Source: Nocardioides aromaticivorans (GTDB lineage Bacteria; Actinomycetota; Actinomycetes; Propionibacteriales; Nocardioidaceae). From it: a DNA stretch of 64,000 nucleotides. Below the pieces are notes generated by a model. It saw only the letters and a program-made list of their open reading frames with translations. It searched no databases and was not told the origin of the DNA. The stretch spans positions 3,906,001 to 3,970,000 of the forward strand of contig NZ_JACBZM010000001.1 in the NCBI RefSeq assembly GCF_013408525.1, in the 5' to 3' direction. The translations under genes and the position numbers were made by a program. Below, piece after piece: positions 56,645 through 64,000 of this stretch; within the stretch, counting starts at the first letter, position 1; each line of letters opens with the position of its first letter.

Positions 56645-59139
56645 CCGCGCTCAGGCCGCCGCCCGGCCCGCCCGGCCCGCCGCCGGGACCCCCGCCCGTC
56701 GGCCCGCCGGTGCGCTCGGCCAGCACCAGCACCAGCGGCCCGGTGGTGGTCGTGCCGCAGCGCCGCGGCCGGCCGGGCACCCTGCCCTCGTGGTGGCTGG
56801 TGCTCGTCGACGCCGTGCTCGTCGTCGGACTCGGCGTGCTCTGCGCGTGGCCGCTCGGCGAGGCCTACCTGGGTCACCGCTGGCTGGTGGCCCTCGTCGC
56901 GGGGCTGGGCCTGGGCGTCCTCGTCGCCTGTGTCAGCGCACGGCTGCGCTGGGGGGCGTGGCTCACGGTGCTCGTCGCCGTGGCCGGCTACCTCGCGGTC
57001 GGCTCCGCCGTCGTCGTCCCCGATCGCACGAGGGGCGGGGTGCTGCCGACGGCCGACTCGCTGCGCGACCTCGTCACCGGGGCGACCCGCACCTGGCGGG
57101 AGTCGCTGACCCTGCCGGTGCCCCTCGCCGAGACCGGCACCGTGCTGATCGTGCCGTTGCTGACCGGTCTGGCCGGCGGGCTGGCGGCCGCCGTGCTGCT
57201 GTGGCGCACCCGCCGGGCCGGGCTCGCGGGACCGGTGCTCGGACTGGTCCTCGTCGTCGGCTGCGCGTTCGGCGACATCACCGCGGAGGCCACCTTGCTG
57301 CGTGGCCTCGCGGTGGCGGCCGTCGCCGTCGTGTGGCTGCGGTGGCGCGAGCAGCGGCACGTGCGCGCCCGCTGGGGACGCCGCGTCGTGGCGACCCTCG
57401 CGGTCGTCGCGCTCGCCGGCGGTGCCGCGCTGGGCGTCGCCGCGATGGCCGGGACCGGCGACCAGCGCGCGGTGCTGCGCGACCACGTCGACCCGCCCTT
57501 CGACCCCCGGGACTACCCGAGCCCGCTCGCGAAGTTCCGCGCCTACAAGAAGAAGGAGGCGCTGCGCGACACCACCCTCTTCACCGTCGACGGTCTCGAC
57601 AGCGGCACCCGCGTCCGGTTCGCGGTCATGGACTACTACGACGGCATCGTGTGGAACGTGTCCGGCGGCCCCGGCTCGGTGCACGACTCCGGCACCTTCC
57701 GGCGCCTGCGCAACGACCCGGAGGCCAACCTCGAGGCGACCACCCGCGGGACCATCACGATCGGCGCCTACACCGGCGTGTGGGTCCCCAGCGTGGGCAC
57801 CACGCTGTCGATGACCCCGCTGACCAACGGCGAGGTCGACGGCGAGGCCGCGGGTGAGCTGGTCATCAACCGCGAGACGGAGACCGTCGCGCAGATCGGT
57901 GGGGTCAAGCAGGGCACCACCTTCGAGATCGAGGCCGAGGTCGCCCCCGAGCTCGCCGACGAGGAGGTCAGGGAGCTGCGCGCCGCGTCCGTCGCGCTGC
58001 CGCGGCCGAAGATGGTGCCCGAGGAGCTCGTCGAGCGGGTCCAGCGCTGGCAGGTGGAGGCGGGGTTCGACCGCGGCACCGACGGCGAGGTCGCGCTGTT
58101 CCTGCGCGACGCGTTCCGCGAGCACGGCTACTACTCCGACGGGGTCGACGACTTCACGCCCTCCGGCCACGGCTTCAGCCGGCTCGCGGTGCTGATGAAG
58201 ACGGCCACGCCGGTCGGCAACGCCGAGCAGTACGCCGCCGCGATGGCGCTGGCCGGGCAGCAGATGAACCTGCCGATCCGGGTCGTCATCGGCTTCAAGG
58301 TGCCGCCGGGCGGCGGCGAGGTGCGGGGCGAGGACGTCACGGCCTGGACCGAGGTGAAGTTCGACGGCGCGGGCTGGGTCGCCTTCGACCCGACGCCCGA
58401 GGAGGACAAGAAGCTCCGCAAGCCGAACGACGAGCCCAACGAGGAGCCGCAGCCGCAGGTGCTGCAGCCGCCGCGGGTGCCCGGCGAGCCCAAGGAGGCG
58501 AGCGACAACCTCCAGCAGGGTGACGGCGAGCGAAGCGACATCGACATCCTCGAGGTGCTCGGCACGATCCTCGGCATCCTCCTCGACGTCGCGAAGATCG
58601 CCCTGCTGACGCTGCCGCTGTGGGGCGTCCTGCTCTACAAGTTCCTGCGCCGCCGCCGGCGCCGCAGGGCCGGCGACGCGACGGTGCGGCTGACCGGTGC
58701 CTGGCGCGAGCTCGCCGACCGGATGCGCGACCTCGGCGTCCGGCCGGCGCCGGGGGCCACCCGCCGCGAGAGCGCCTACGCCGCCGCGGACCGCTACGAC
58801 GTCGTACCGGTCGTGACGCTGGCGCACACCGCCGACCGGCACGTCTACGGCGCGGACGAGCCGACGCCCGACGAGGCCAGCGCCTACTGGGCGGACGTCG
58901 ACACGGCGCTGAAGCGGATCCGCAAGGCGACGCCGTGGTGGCGGCGCCTGCTCGCCCGGTTCTCGCTCGCCTCGGTGCCCTGGCGCGCAGCCCTGGCCCG
59001 GGCGCGGGCCCGCCTGCGCCGGATCGGTGCAGCCGTCGGGCGCCGGGTGCTGGCGTTCTGGCCGGTGGCGCGGGTCCGGGCCGGCGTGCGGCGGCTCGCA
59101 CGGCGCGAGGGCACTGGTAGTTTCCGGCGCAAGCGTTGA
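56641..59139 (+). CDS. Transglutaminase-fold multi-spanning protein, catalytic residues lost
   Basis: 832 residues. Proline-rich cytosolic N-terminus (1-30), about seven membrane helices (48-285), an external domain with transglutaminase core (about 490-590), one more helix (about 640-665), and a basic C-terminal tail. The order matches TgpA/DUF3488 proteins. In active members the core reads G-x-C-x-x-F-A and S-D-A-H-A-W; here it reads GNAEQYA (Ala528) and EDVTAW (Thr567), so both Cys and His are gone, and only Asp583 of FDPTP remains. Likely a pseudo-enzyme with a structural role in the complex. Last gene of the operon. Confidence 0.9.
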   Translation: MTALRPPPGPPGPPPGPPPVGPPVRSASTSTSGPVVVVPQRRGRPGTLPSWWLVLVDAVLVVGLGVLCAWPLGEAYLGHRWLVALVAGLGLGVLVACVSARLRWGAWLTVLVAVAGYLAVGSAVVVPDRTRGGVLPTADSLRDLVTGATRTWRESLTLPVPLAETGTVLIVPLLTGLAGGLAAAVLLWRTRRAGLAGPVLGLVLVVGCAFGDITAEATLLRGLAVAAVAVVWLRWREQRHVRARWGRRVVATLAVVALAGGAALGVAAMAGTGDQRAVLRDHVDPPFDPRDYPSPLAKFRAYKKKEALRDTTLFTVDGLDSGTRVRFAVMDYYDGIVWNVSGGPGSVHDSGTFRRLRNDPEANLEATTRGTITIGAYTGVWVPSVGTTLSMTPLTNGEVDGEAAGELVINRETETVAQIGGVKQGTTFEIEAEVAPELADEEVRELRAASVALPRPKMVPEELVERVQRWQVEAGFDRGTDGEVALFLRDAFREHGYYSDGVDDFTPSGHGFSRLAVLMKTATPVGNAEQYAAAMALAGQQMNLPIRVVIGFKVPPGGGEVRGEDVTAWTEVKFDGAGWVAFDPTPEEDKKLRKPNDEPNEEPQPQVLQPPRVPGEPKEASDNLQQGDGERSDIDILEVLGTILGILLDVAKIALLTLPLWGVLLYKFLRRRRRRRAGDATVRLTGAWRELADRMRDLGVRPAPGATRRESAYAAADRYDVVPVVTLAHTADRHVYGADEPTPDEASAYWADVDTALKRIRKATPWWRRLLARFSLASVPWRAALARARARLRRIGAAVGRRVLAFWPVARVRAGVRRLARREGTGSFRRKR

Positions 59140-59183
59140 TCGTCGCCGGCCGTCGCGGCCGGCTGTCCCGGGGGAGCACTGCC

Positions 59184-60146
59184 ATGTCCATTCGCCGTTG
59201 GGCGGGCGCTGTCACGGTGCTGGTGCTGGGCGTCACCACCGGGCTCGCCGCGCCACCGGCGGCGCACGCCGCGGTCGGTTCCGCCGTGCTCGGCTCGTGG
59301 GACTACGTCTCGGTCCCCTCGGGCTGCGCCAACGCCCTGAACGGCACGGAGCCCGGTGACGTCACCGTGAAGGCGGACGGCGCCTGGCGCACGGTTCGGC
59401 TGCGGAGGTCCGGCACGCTGAGCAGCAGCGCCGTGTCCGGGGCGACCACGGTGACCGGCCGGATCGCCACCGACAGCCGTGGCTCGACGAAGGTCGGGAT
59501 CAAGGTGTCAGCCTCGGCCACCGCCAAGCCGCGCAGCCCGTCGATCTGCGCGGTCGACAACTACGCGGTCGACGCGACCGTCTCCGCCCGCCAGGCCGTC
59601 ACCCCGGCGCGGTCCTGGCTGGTCGTCCGCAGCAGCGGGAGCACGCGCGGGAGCTCGCAGACCGGCTTCGGGTCGCCCGACGTCACCGGCGGGTTCGTGG
59701 CCCTCGGCCGCTCGCTCACCAAGCTCGTCCCCGCCGGCACCTACACCCTGGGCGGGGGCGTGGACGCCTCGGTCAACGTGCCGGCGAACTCCACGACCGC
59801 GCGCTCGGCCGCGGCGAGCGCGACCGCCACCGTCGCCCTCTTCCCGATCGGGACCCTGCGGGCGCGTTCCGGTGACGGCCTGGGCTACGTCAAGGCCGGT
59901 CACCGCGACTGCACCCACAACCGAGTGAAGGCCTACTTCAGCGATGCGGCCCGCACCACCGTCCGCTCGGCCACCTTCTCGGTCGAGGGCGACCGGAGGT
60001 TCACGCTGACCGGCAGCCAGCTCCAGCGCGACGCCGTCTTCGTCTCCTCCGTCCCACGGGCTTCGAGCGGCGCGATCCGGGTGGACATCGTGCTGAGGTC
60101 GGGAGCCCGCCGGACGTCGTACGCGACGTCCTGGCCCTGCGCCTGA
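59184..60146 (+). CDS. Secreted hypothetical protein
   Basis: 320 residues. Signal peptide MSIRRWAGAVTVLVLGVTTG with an Ala-rich cleavage site near 30 (AAHAAVG). The mature part is Ser/Thr/Ala-rich and looks all-beta, with Cys at about 49, 128, 247 and 319 that could form two disulfides. No recognised domain. ATG 59184 follows GGGGGAG. It lies 44 bases after the transglutaminase-fold gene, so read-through from the operon is possible. Confidence 0.7.
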   Translation: MSIRRWAGAVTVLVLGVTTGLAAPPAAHAAVGSAVLGSWDYVSVPSGCANALNGTEPGDVTVKADGAWRTVRLRRSGTLSSSAVSGATTVTGRIATDSRGSTKVGIKVSASATAKPRSPSICAVDNYAVDATVSARQAVTPARSWLVVRSSGSTRGSSQTGFGSPDVTGGFVALGRSLTKLVPAGTYTLGGGVDASVNVPANSTTARSAAASATATVALFPIGTLRARSGDGLGYVKAGHRDCTHNRVKAYFSDAARTTVRSATFSVEGDRRFTLTGSQLQRDAVFVSSVPRASSGAIRVDIVLRSGARRTSYATSWPCA

Positions 60147-60170
60147 GCGTCCGCCCGGTCGCGGCGACCG

Positions 60171-60199
60171 TTGACAAGTGACAGGACTGTCACTAATCA
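60171..60199 (+). promoter_or_regulatory. Sigma70-type promoter with an internal operator palindrome
   Basis: TTGACA (60171-60176), 17-base spacer, TAATCA (60194-60199): close to the main sigma factor consensus. The spacer holds GTGACAGGACTGTCAC (60178-60193), a 16-bp inverted repeat with seven-base arms. A repressor bound there would block the polymerase directly. It drives the lipase gene at 60246. Confidence 0.75.
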
Positions 60200-60245
60200 T
60201 GGCCAGCGGTTCGTGACGACGGTCACGGGGAGGGTTGGTCGGTTC

Positions 60246-61604
60246 ATGGGGTCCTGCACGTCCCGCCGTGCTCGGTTCGCGGCGTCCTTGCTCGCGATCG
60301 CCGTCGCGTTCGGCGCATCGCTCACTTCGGTCGCGCCGGGCGCCCAGGCTGCTCCGGCAGCTGCTCCGGCTGTCCGGGGTGCCGCCGCGACGCCGGACCC
60401 GTTCTTCACCTACACGGGCACCAAGCCGCTGGCGGACTACGCGCCCGGCACGGTGCTGAGGACGCGGACGGTGCCCTACAGCGTGGCGGGCCTCGACCTG
60501 CCGCTCACCGTCGTGCAGGTCCTCTTCCGCACGACCGACGCCCGCGGCCGGGCGGTCGCCGGGGTGACCTCGGTGATCAAGCCGCCGACCGGTACGGCGA
60601 CCCGCGTGGTCTCCTACCAGTCGTTCTACGACTCCCTCGACCCCGAGCACGGGCCCTCGCGCGCCTTCACCGGTGCGCGGACGCTGGGCGCGATGCCCGC
60701 GCACGTCGAGACGCTGCTGGTGTCGTCCTTCCTGCTGCAGGGCTACGCGATCGTCATGGCGGACACGCAGGGGCCGACGGCCGACTTCGCCGCCGGTCCC
60801 GAGTACGGCTATGTCACCCTCGACTCGATCCGCGCGGTCCTCCGGGCGAGCGGCACCGGCATCGCCCCCACCGCCAAGGTCGGCCTGCTCGGCTACTCCG
60901 GCGGCGCGATCGCCACCAACTGGGCGTCCACGCTCGCGCCGTCGTACGCGCCCGACGTCAACCGCCGGCTGGTCGGCGCCGCCGAGGGCGGCGTGCTGGT
61001 GCGGCCCTCGGCCAATCTCGGGTACGTCGACGGCTCGATGGTCTGGGCCGGCGTGATGCCGATGGCCGTCGTCGGGGTGGCCCGGGCCTACGGGATCGAC
61101 CTGACGCCGTACCTCAGCGACTACGGCAAGCAGGTCTACGCCAAGCTCCAGAAGGCCTCGATCAGCCAGGTGCTCGGCGCCTACCCGGGCCTGACCTGGA
61201 AGCAGCTCACCAAGCCGGCGTACGCCGACCCGGCCGACATCCCGGTCTTCGTGACGACGGTCAACAAGCTCAACCTGGGCAGCCGGCCGAGCCCGACGGT
61301 GCCGATGTTCATCGGCCAGGGCACCGGCGGCGAGCTCGAGGGCACGCCGGGCACCAAGGCCGGGCTCGGCCGGGGCGACGGCGTGATGGTGGCCGGCGAC
61401 GTGCGCACCCTCGCGCGGCAGTACTGCGCCGACGGCACCCGCGTGGTCCACCGCGAGTACCCGCTGAGCCACTTCACGTCGGTGCCGCTGTGGCTGCCCG
61501 AGGCGATCGGCTGGCTGGGCGCGCGCTTCGCCGGCACGCCCGCGCCGAGCAACTGCGCGACGATCCGGCCGGGCAACCCGCTCACGCCGCTCGCCGCCTC
61601 CTGA
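60246..61604 (+). CDS. Secreted lipase (LIP family alpha/beta hydrolase)
   Basis: 452 residues. Signal peptide MGSCTSRRARFAASLLAIAV to about residue 35 (PGAQAAPA cleavage). LIP-family secreted lipase features: YQSFYDSLDPEHGPSRAF, QGYAIVMADTQGPTADFAAG, nucleophile elbow LLGYSGGAIATNWAS and a late VPMFIGQGTGGEL with a His in YPLSHFT. Acts on extracellular triglycerides or esters. ATG 60246 follows GGGGAGGG; 47 bases after the -10 of a strong promoter. Confidence 0.88.
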   Translation: MGSCTSRRARFAASLLAIAVAFGASLTSVAPGAQAAPAAAPAVRGAAATPDPFFTYTGTKPLADYAPGTVLRTRTVPYSVAGLDLPLTVVQVLFRTTDARGRAVAGVTSVIKPPTGTATRVVSYQSFYDSLDPEHGPSRAFTGARTLGAMPAHVETLLVSSFLLQGYAIVMADTQGPTADFAAGPEYGYVTLDSIRAVLRASGTGIAPTAKVGLLGYSGGAIATNWASTLAPSYAPDVNRRLVGAAEGGVLVRPSANLGYVDGSMVWAGVMPMAVVGVARAYGIDLTPYLSDYGKQVYAKLQKASISQVLGAYPGLTWKQLTKPAYADPADIPVFVTTVNKLNLGSRPSPTVPMFIGQGTGGELEGTPGTKAGLGRGDGVMVAGDVRTLARQYCADGTRVVHREYPLSHFTSVPLWLPEAIGWLGARFAGTPAPSNCATIRPGNPLTPLAAS

Positions 61605-61701
61605 GCGGGGCCGGCGCGCGCCGAGGCGCGGGCGCGTGGGTGTGATCTGTGACCCTCGCGCTTGCCGTCGTCGCAGGTCAGCGGCCATACTCCCAGAGAA
61701 C

Positions 61702-61715
61702 TAGAACACGTTCTA
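61702..61715. promoter_or_regulatory. KstR-like operator TAGAACACGTTCTA
   Basis: Full dyad TAGAAC-N2-GTTCTA that satisfies TNNAACNNGTTNNA, one base before the ATG of the alpha/beta hydrolase gene (61717). A CATACT box at 61686 may be the -10. With the site at 31221 it is one of two such boxes in the window. Confidence 0.7.
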
Positions 61716-61716
61716 C

Positions 61717-62535
61717 ATGGGGGCAAGGGTGTACGACTTCGAAGGCGAGCACGGAGGTGCTCCGGGAGGCGGGGCACCTGCGCGTGCCCTGATGCTCCTG
61801 GAGCTGCCGCGCTGGACGGTCGAGTACGGCGCCTCGCGCCTGCTCGACCTGGCCGCCGTGGCCCTGCCCGATCGCGACCTCGGCGCGGGCCGGCCGGTGC
61901 TGGTGCTGCCCGGGTTCTCGGCGCACGACCGGCTGACCGGACGCCTCCGCGGACACCTCGCGCAGCGCGGGTGGCAGGTGCACGGCTGGGAGCTCGGCAG
62001 CAACCACGGGCTGACCGAGAGGATCGTCACCGGCCTGCCGCAGCGCCTCGCCGAGGTCGCCGACCGGTACGACGAGCCGGTGGCCGTCGTGGGCTGGAGC
62101 TTCGGCGGCCTGCTGGCCCGCTGGCTCGCCCACGAGCACCCCGACCGGGTCCGGCAGGTCGTCTGCCTCGGCTCGCCGTGGCGCGCCGAGGGGGAGCGGA
62201 CCCGTGCCACCGGGATGTTCGAGAAGTCGCGCGAGAAGCACGGGATCGTCGAGAACGCCCGTGAGATCGTCGACCTGCTGCGCGGGCCGGTTCCGGTGCC
62301 GCTCACCGCGGTGTGGTCGAGGACCGACGGGATCGTGCCCTGGCGCGGCTGCACCGTGGACGAGCAGGTCGAGCCTCCCGCCGAGAATGTGGAAGTCGTG
62401 AGCAGCCATGTCGGGATGGTCGCCAACCCGCTGGTGCTCTCCGTCGTCGTCGACCGGCTCCGGCAGGACCCGGCCGCGTGGGAGCCCTTCGCCTGGCGCA
62501 ACGTCCTGCCCGGGCTCCCCGGAGCAGCGTCGTGA
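61717..62535 (+). CDS. Alpha/beta hydrolase (lipase/PHA-synthase-like fold)
   Basis: 272 residues. PVLVLPGFSAHDRLTGRLRGHL (oxyanion strand), HGWELGSNHG, nucleophile GWSFGGLLARWLA, and a late Asp/His pair (WSRTDGIVPW, SSHVGMVANP). No signal peptide. ATG 61717 directly abuts the KstR-like site; a GTG at 61729 with GGGGG upstream is an alternative start. First gene of a three-gene lipid unit, overlapping the acyltransferase by four bases. Confidence 0.85.
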   Translation: MGARVYDFEGEHGGAPGGGAPARALMLLELPRWTVEYGASRLLDLAAVALPDRDLGAGRPVLVLPGFSAHDRLTGRLRGHLAQRGWQVHGWELGSNHGLTERIVTGLPQRLAEVADRYDEPVAVVGWSFGGLLARWLAHEHPDRVRQVVCLGSPWRAEGERTRATGMFEKSREKHGIVENAREIVDLLRGPVPVPLTAVWSRTDGIVPWRGCTVDEQVEPPAENVEVVSSHVGMVANPLVLSVVVDRLRQDPAAWEPFAWRNVLPGLPGAAS

Positions 62536-63314
62536 GCGCGCTGGAGCGACGCGACCCGACGTACGTCGCCAGCGCGCTGCCGCTGCTCAAGCTGGCCATG
62601 AAGGCCTACTTCCGCTCGAGCGTGTCCGGCATGGACAAGGTCCCCGACGGCGGAGCCCTCATCGTCGGCAACCACTCCGGCGGGCTGATGCCGATGGACG
62701 TGCCGATCATCGCGGTCTCCTTCGCCGAGACCTTCGGCGCCGACCGGCCGCTCTACTGCCTGGCGCACGACATGCTGTTCACCGGAGCCGCCGGCCCGGT
62801 GATGCGCAAGTTCGGGTTCGTCAACGCCACCCGGGAGGCCGCGCACGAGATCCTCACCGCCGGCGGTGTCACGATCGTCTTCCCCGGCGGCGACTACGAC
62901 ACCTTCCGGCCGACCCTCAAGGCCAATGTCGTCGACTTCAACGGGCGCACCGGCTACCTCCGCACGGCGTTGCGGGCGGGCGTGCCGATCGTGCCCGTCG
63001 TGTCGATCGGCGGCCAGGAGTCGCAGCTCTTCCTGACCCGCGGGGAGTGGCTGGGCAGGTACTCCCCGCTGCGCAGGCTGATGCGGACCGACCTCTTCCC
63101 GATCGGCTTCGGCTTCCCGTTCGGCCTGGTGCCCGCACCGCTGAACTTCCCGCTGCCGACCAAGATCACCACGCAGGTGCTGGACCCGATCAACATCGAG
63201 GCGGAGTTCGGGCCGGAGCCGGACCTCGCCGAGGTCGACGAGGTCGTGCGCGGGCGGATGCAGGACGCGCTGACGGAGATGTCTCGACAGCGACGCTTCC
63301 CGGTGCTGGGGTGA
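62532..63314 (+). CDS. PlsC-like acyltransferase (DAGAT-related)
   Basis: 260 residues from GTG 62532. GALIVGNHSGGLMPMDVPI holds the conserved acceptor His in a NHSGG form seen in diacylglycerol acyltransferase-like members rather than H-x4-D; FPGGDYDTFRP, NGRTGYLRTALRAGVPIVPVVSIGG also match. Probably transfers acyl chains to a lipid acceptor, perhaps in wax or triglyceride metabolism. Coupled to the hydrolase (GTGA overlap) and the following synthetase. Confidence 0.85.
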   Translation: MSALERRDPTYVASALPLLKLAMKAYFRSSVSGMDKVPDGGALIVGNHSGGLMPMDVPIIAVSFAETFGADRPLYCLAHDMLFTGAAGPVMRKFGFVNATREAAHEILTAGGVTIVFPGGDYDTFRPTLKANVVDFNGRTGYLRTALRAGVPIVPVVSIGGQESQLFLTRGEWLGRYSPLRRLMRTDLFPIGFGFPFGLVPAPLNFPLPTKITTQVLDPINIEAEFGPEPDLAEVDEVVRGRMQDALTEMSRQRRFPVLG

Positions 63315-64000
63315 TGGTCGTGCTCCACCGGATCCGCACGCAGCTGTGGGTGTTCAAGGTCCTCGTCGCGACGCGGATGCTGGTGCTGATGAGCCCGGCG
63401 AAGTACGTCCGCCTGGTGCGGATCCTGCGCGAGCAGGGGACCAACGCCACGACGAGCTTCGCCCTCGCCGCCGTACGACGCCCGCACGGCACCGGCCTCG
63501 TGGACGAGCGCGGCGCGCTGACCTGGCAGGAGCTGCAGGACCGCTCCGCGGCGCTGGCCGCCGGGCTCCTCGCGACAACCGGTGCTGACGACGCGCGCAT
63601 CGAAACCGTGGCGATCCTGTGCCGCAACCACCGTGGCTTCGTCGACGCGCTGCTCGCCAACTCGCGGCTCGGCGGCAGCGCGCTGCTGCTGAACACCGGC
63701 TTCTCCGGACCGCAGCTGGCCGACGTGATGGAGCGCGAGGGCGCCCGCGTCATCCTGTACGACGAGGAGTTCGCCGGCGTCGTCGCGGACGCCCGGTCCC
63801 GCATCGACGGACTGGTCGAGGTCCTCGGCTGGACCGACTCACCCGTCCCCACCGGGGTCCTGAGCATCGAGGGCCTGATCGAGGCACACGCCGGACAGGC
63901 GCCGCCGAAGCCGGCCACCCGCGGCCGGGTCGTGCTGCTCACCTCCGGCACGACCGGCACGCCGAAGGGCGCCCGCCGCAGCGGGGGCGGCGCGGACGAG
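63314..64000 (+). CDS. AMP-binding acyl-CoA synthetase, N-terminal part (runs off the window)
   Basis: 229 residues visible, still open at base 64000. ANL superfamily: GLVDERGALTWQELQDRSAALAAGL near 65-90, ALLLNTGFSGPQL, and the nucleotide loop VLLTSGTTGTPKGARR near the end. ATG 63314 overlaps the acyltransferase stop; GTG 63311 is an alternative. With the KstR-like site upstream it may be a steroid side-chain or fatty acid CoA ligase (FadD type). Confidence 0.88.
   Translation, partial: MVVLHRIRTQLWVFKVLVATRMLVLMSPAKYVRLVRILREQGTNATTSFALAAVRRPHGTGLVDERGALTWQELQDRSAALAAGLLATTGADDARIETVAILCRNHRGFVDALLANSRLGGSALLLNTGFSGPQLADVMEREGARVILYDEEFAGVVADARSRIDGLVEVLGWTDSPVPTGVLSIEGLIEAHAGQAPPKPATRGRVVLLTSGTTGTPKGARRSGGGADE

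Noticed and set aside
1..64000. Insertion sequences, prophage, tRNA or rRNA genes
   Set aside because: No transposase, integrase, phage structural gene, cloverleaf or rRNA segment was recognised on either strand.

Overview
This is a gene-dense, very GC-rich stretch of actinobacterial chromosome. The codon use (almost all third positions G or C), frequent GTG starts, ATGA/GTGA overlaps, a mycothiol-type (MDMPI) domain, mycobacterial-type DUF3556 and MMPL proteins, and KstR-like and ECF41-like regulatory sites point to a soil actinomycete, most likely Nocardioidaceae (Nocardioides-like). The genus is an inference. I see no rRNA, tRNA, transposase, phage gene or CRISPR array.

Layout. 1-7 kb: the start of a cardiolipin synthase, an SDR, and a tightly overlapped 4-hydroxybenzoate/protocatechuate operon (pcaH-pcaG-pcaB-pcaD-pcaC-pobA) read divergently from an IclR regulator. 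7-10.6 kb: two divergent transcription units around twin C6G6 palindromes. One is MMPL exporter, AhpD-like protein, a 46-residue Cys protein and DUF2892. The other is DUF302 and a CsoR-family repressor that has lost the copper-ligand His, so it resembles the persulfide sensor CstR. 10.6-25 kb: photolyase, a CrtI-like oxidoreductase, a DUF3556/acyl-CoA synthetase/PucR operon, small hypotheticals, a flavodoxin-like protein, a DUF1800/DUF1501 pair and several intergenic repeat arrays. 25-35.5 kb: lipid or steroid-type redox genes (dienoyl-CoA reductase-like flavoenzyme, SDR under a KstR-like box, acyl-CoA dehydrogenase) with PadR, LysR, HxlR and ArsR regulators. 35.7-44.5 kb: a SNF2 helicase, an ECF41 sigma factor and NmrA-like gene behind a textbook ECF41 promoter, a TetR/MFS divergon, DUF445, an S4 protein and an FKBP.

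44.7-59.1 kb holds one long operon: PP2C phosphatase, FHA protein, membrane Ser/Thr kinase, a 2049-residue cell-surface Ig-like/FnIII protein, MoxR ATPase, DUF58 protein and a transglutaminase-fold membrane protein that lacks the catalytic Cys and His. It resembles the bifidobacterial PFNA cluster (pkb2-fn3-aaa-duf58-tgm-prpC). A kinase/phosphatase pair, an FHA reader and a chaperone-like MoxR/DUF58 pair probably control or assemble the surface protein.

59.1-64 kb: a secreted hypothetical protein, a secreted lipase behind a promoter with an internal palindrome, and a second KstR-like box before an alpha/beta hydrolase, acyltransferase and acyl-CoA synthetase operon that runs off the window.
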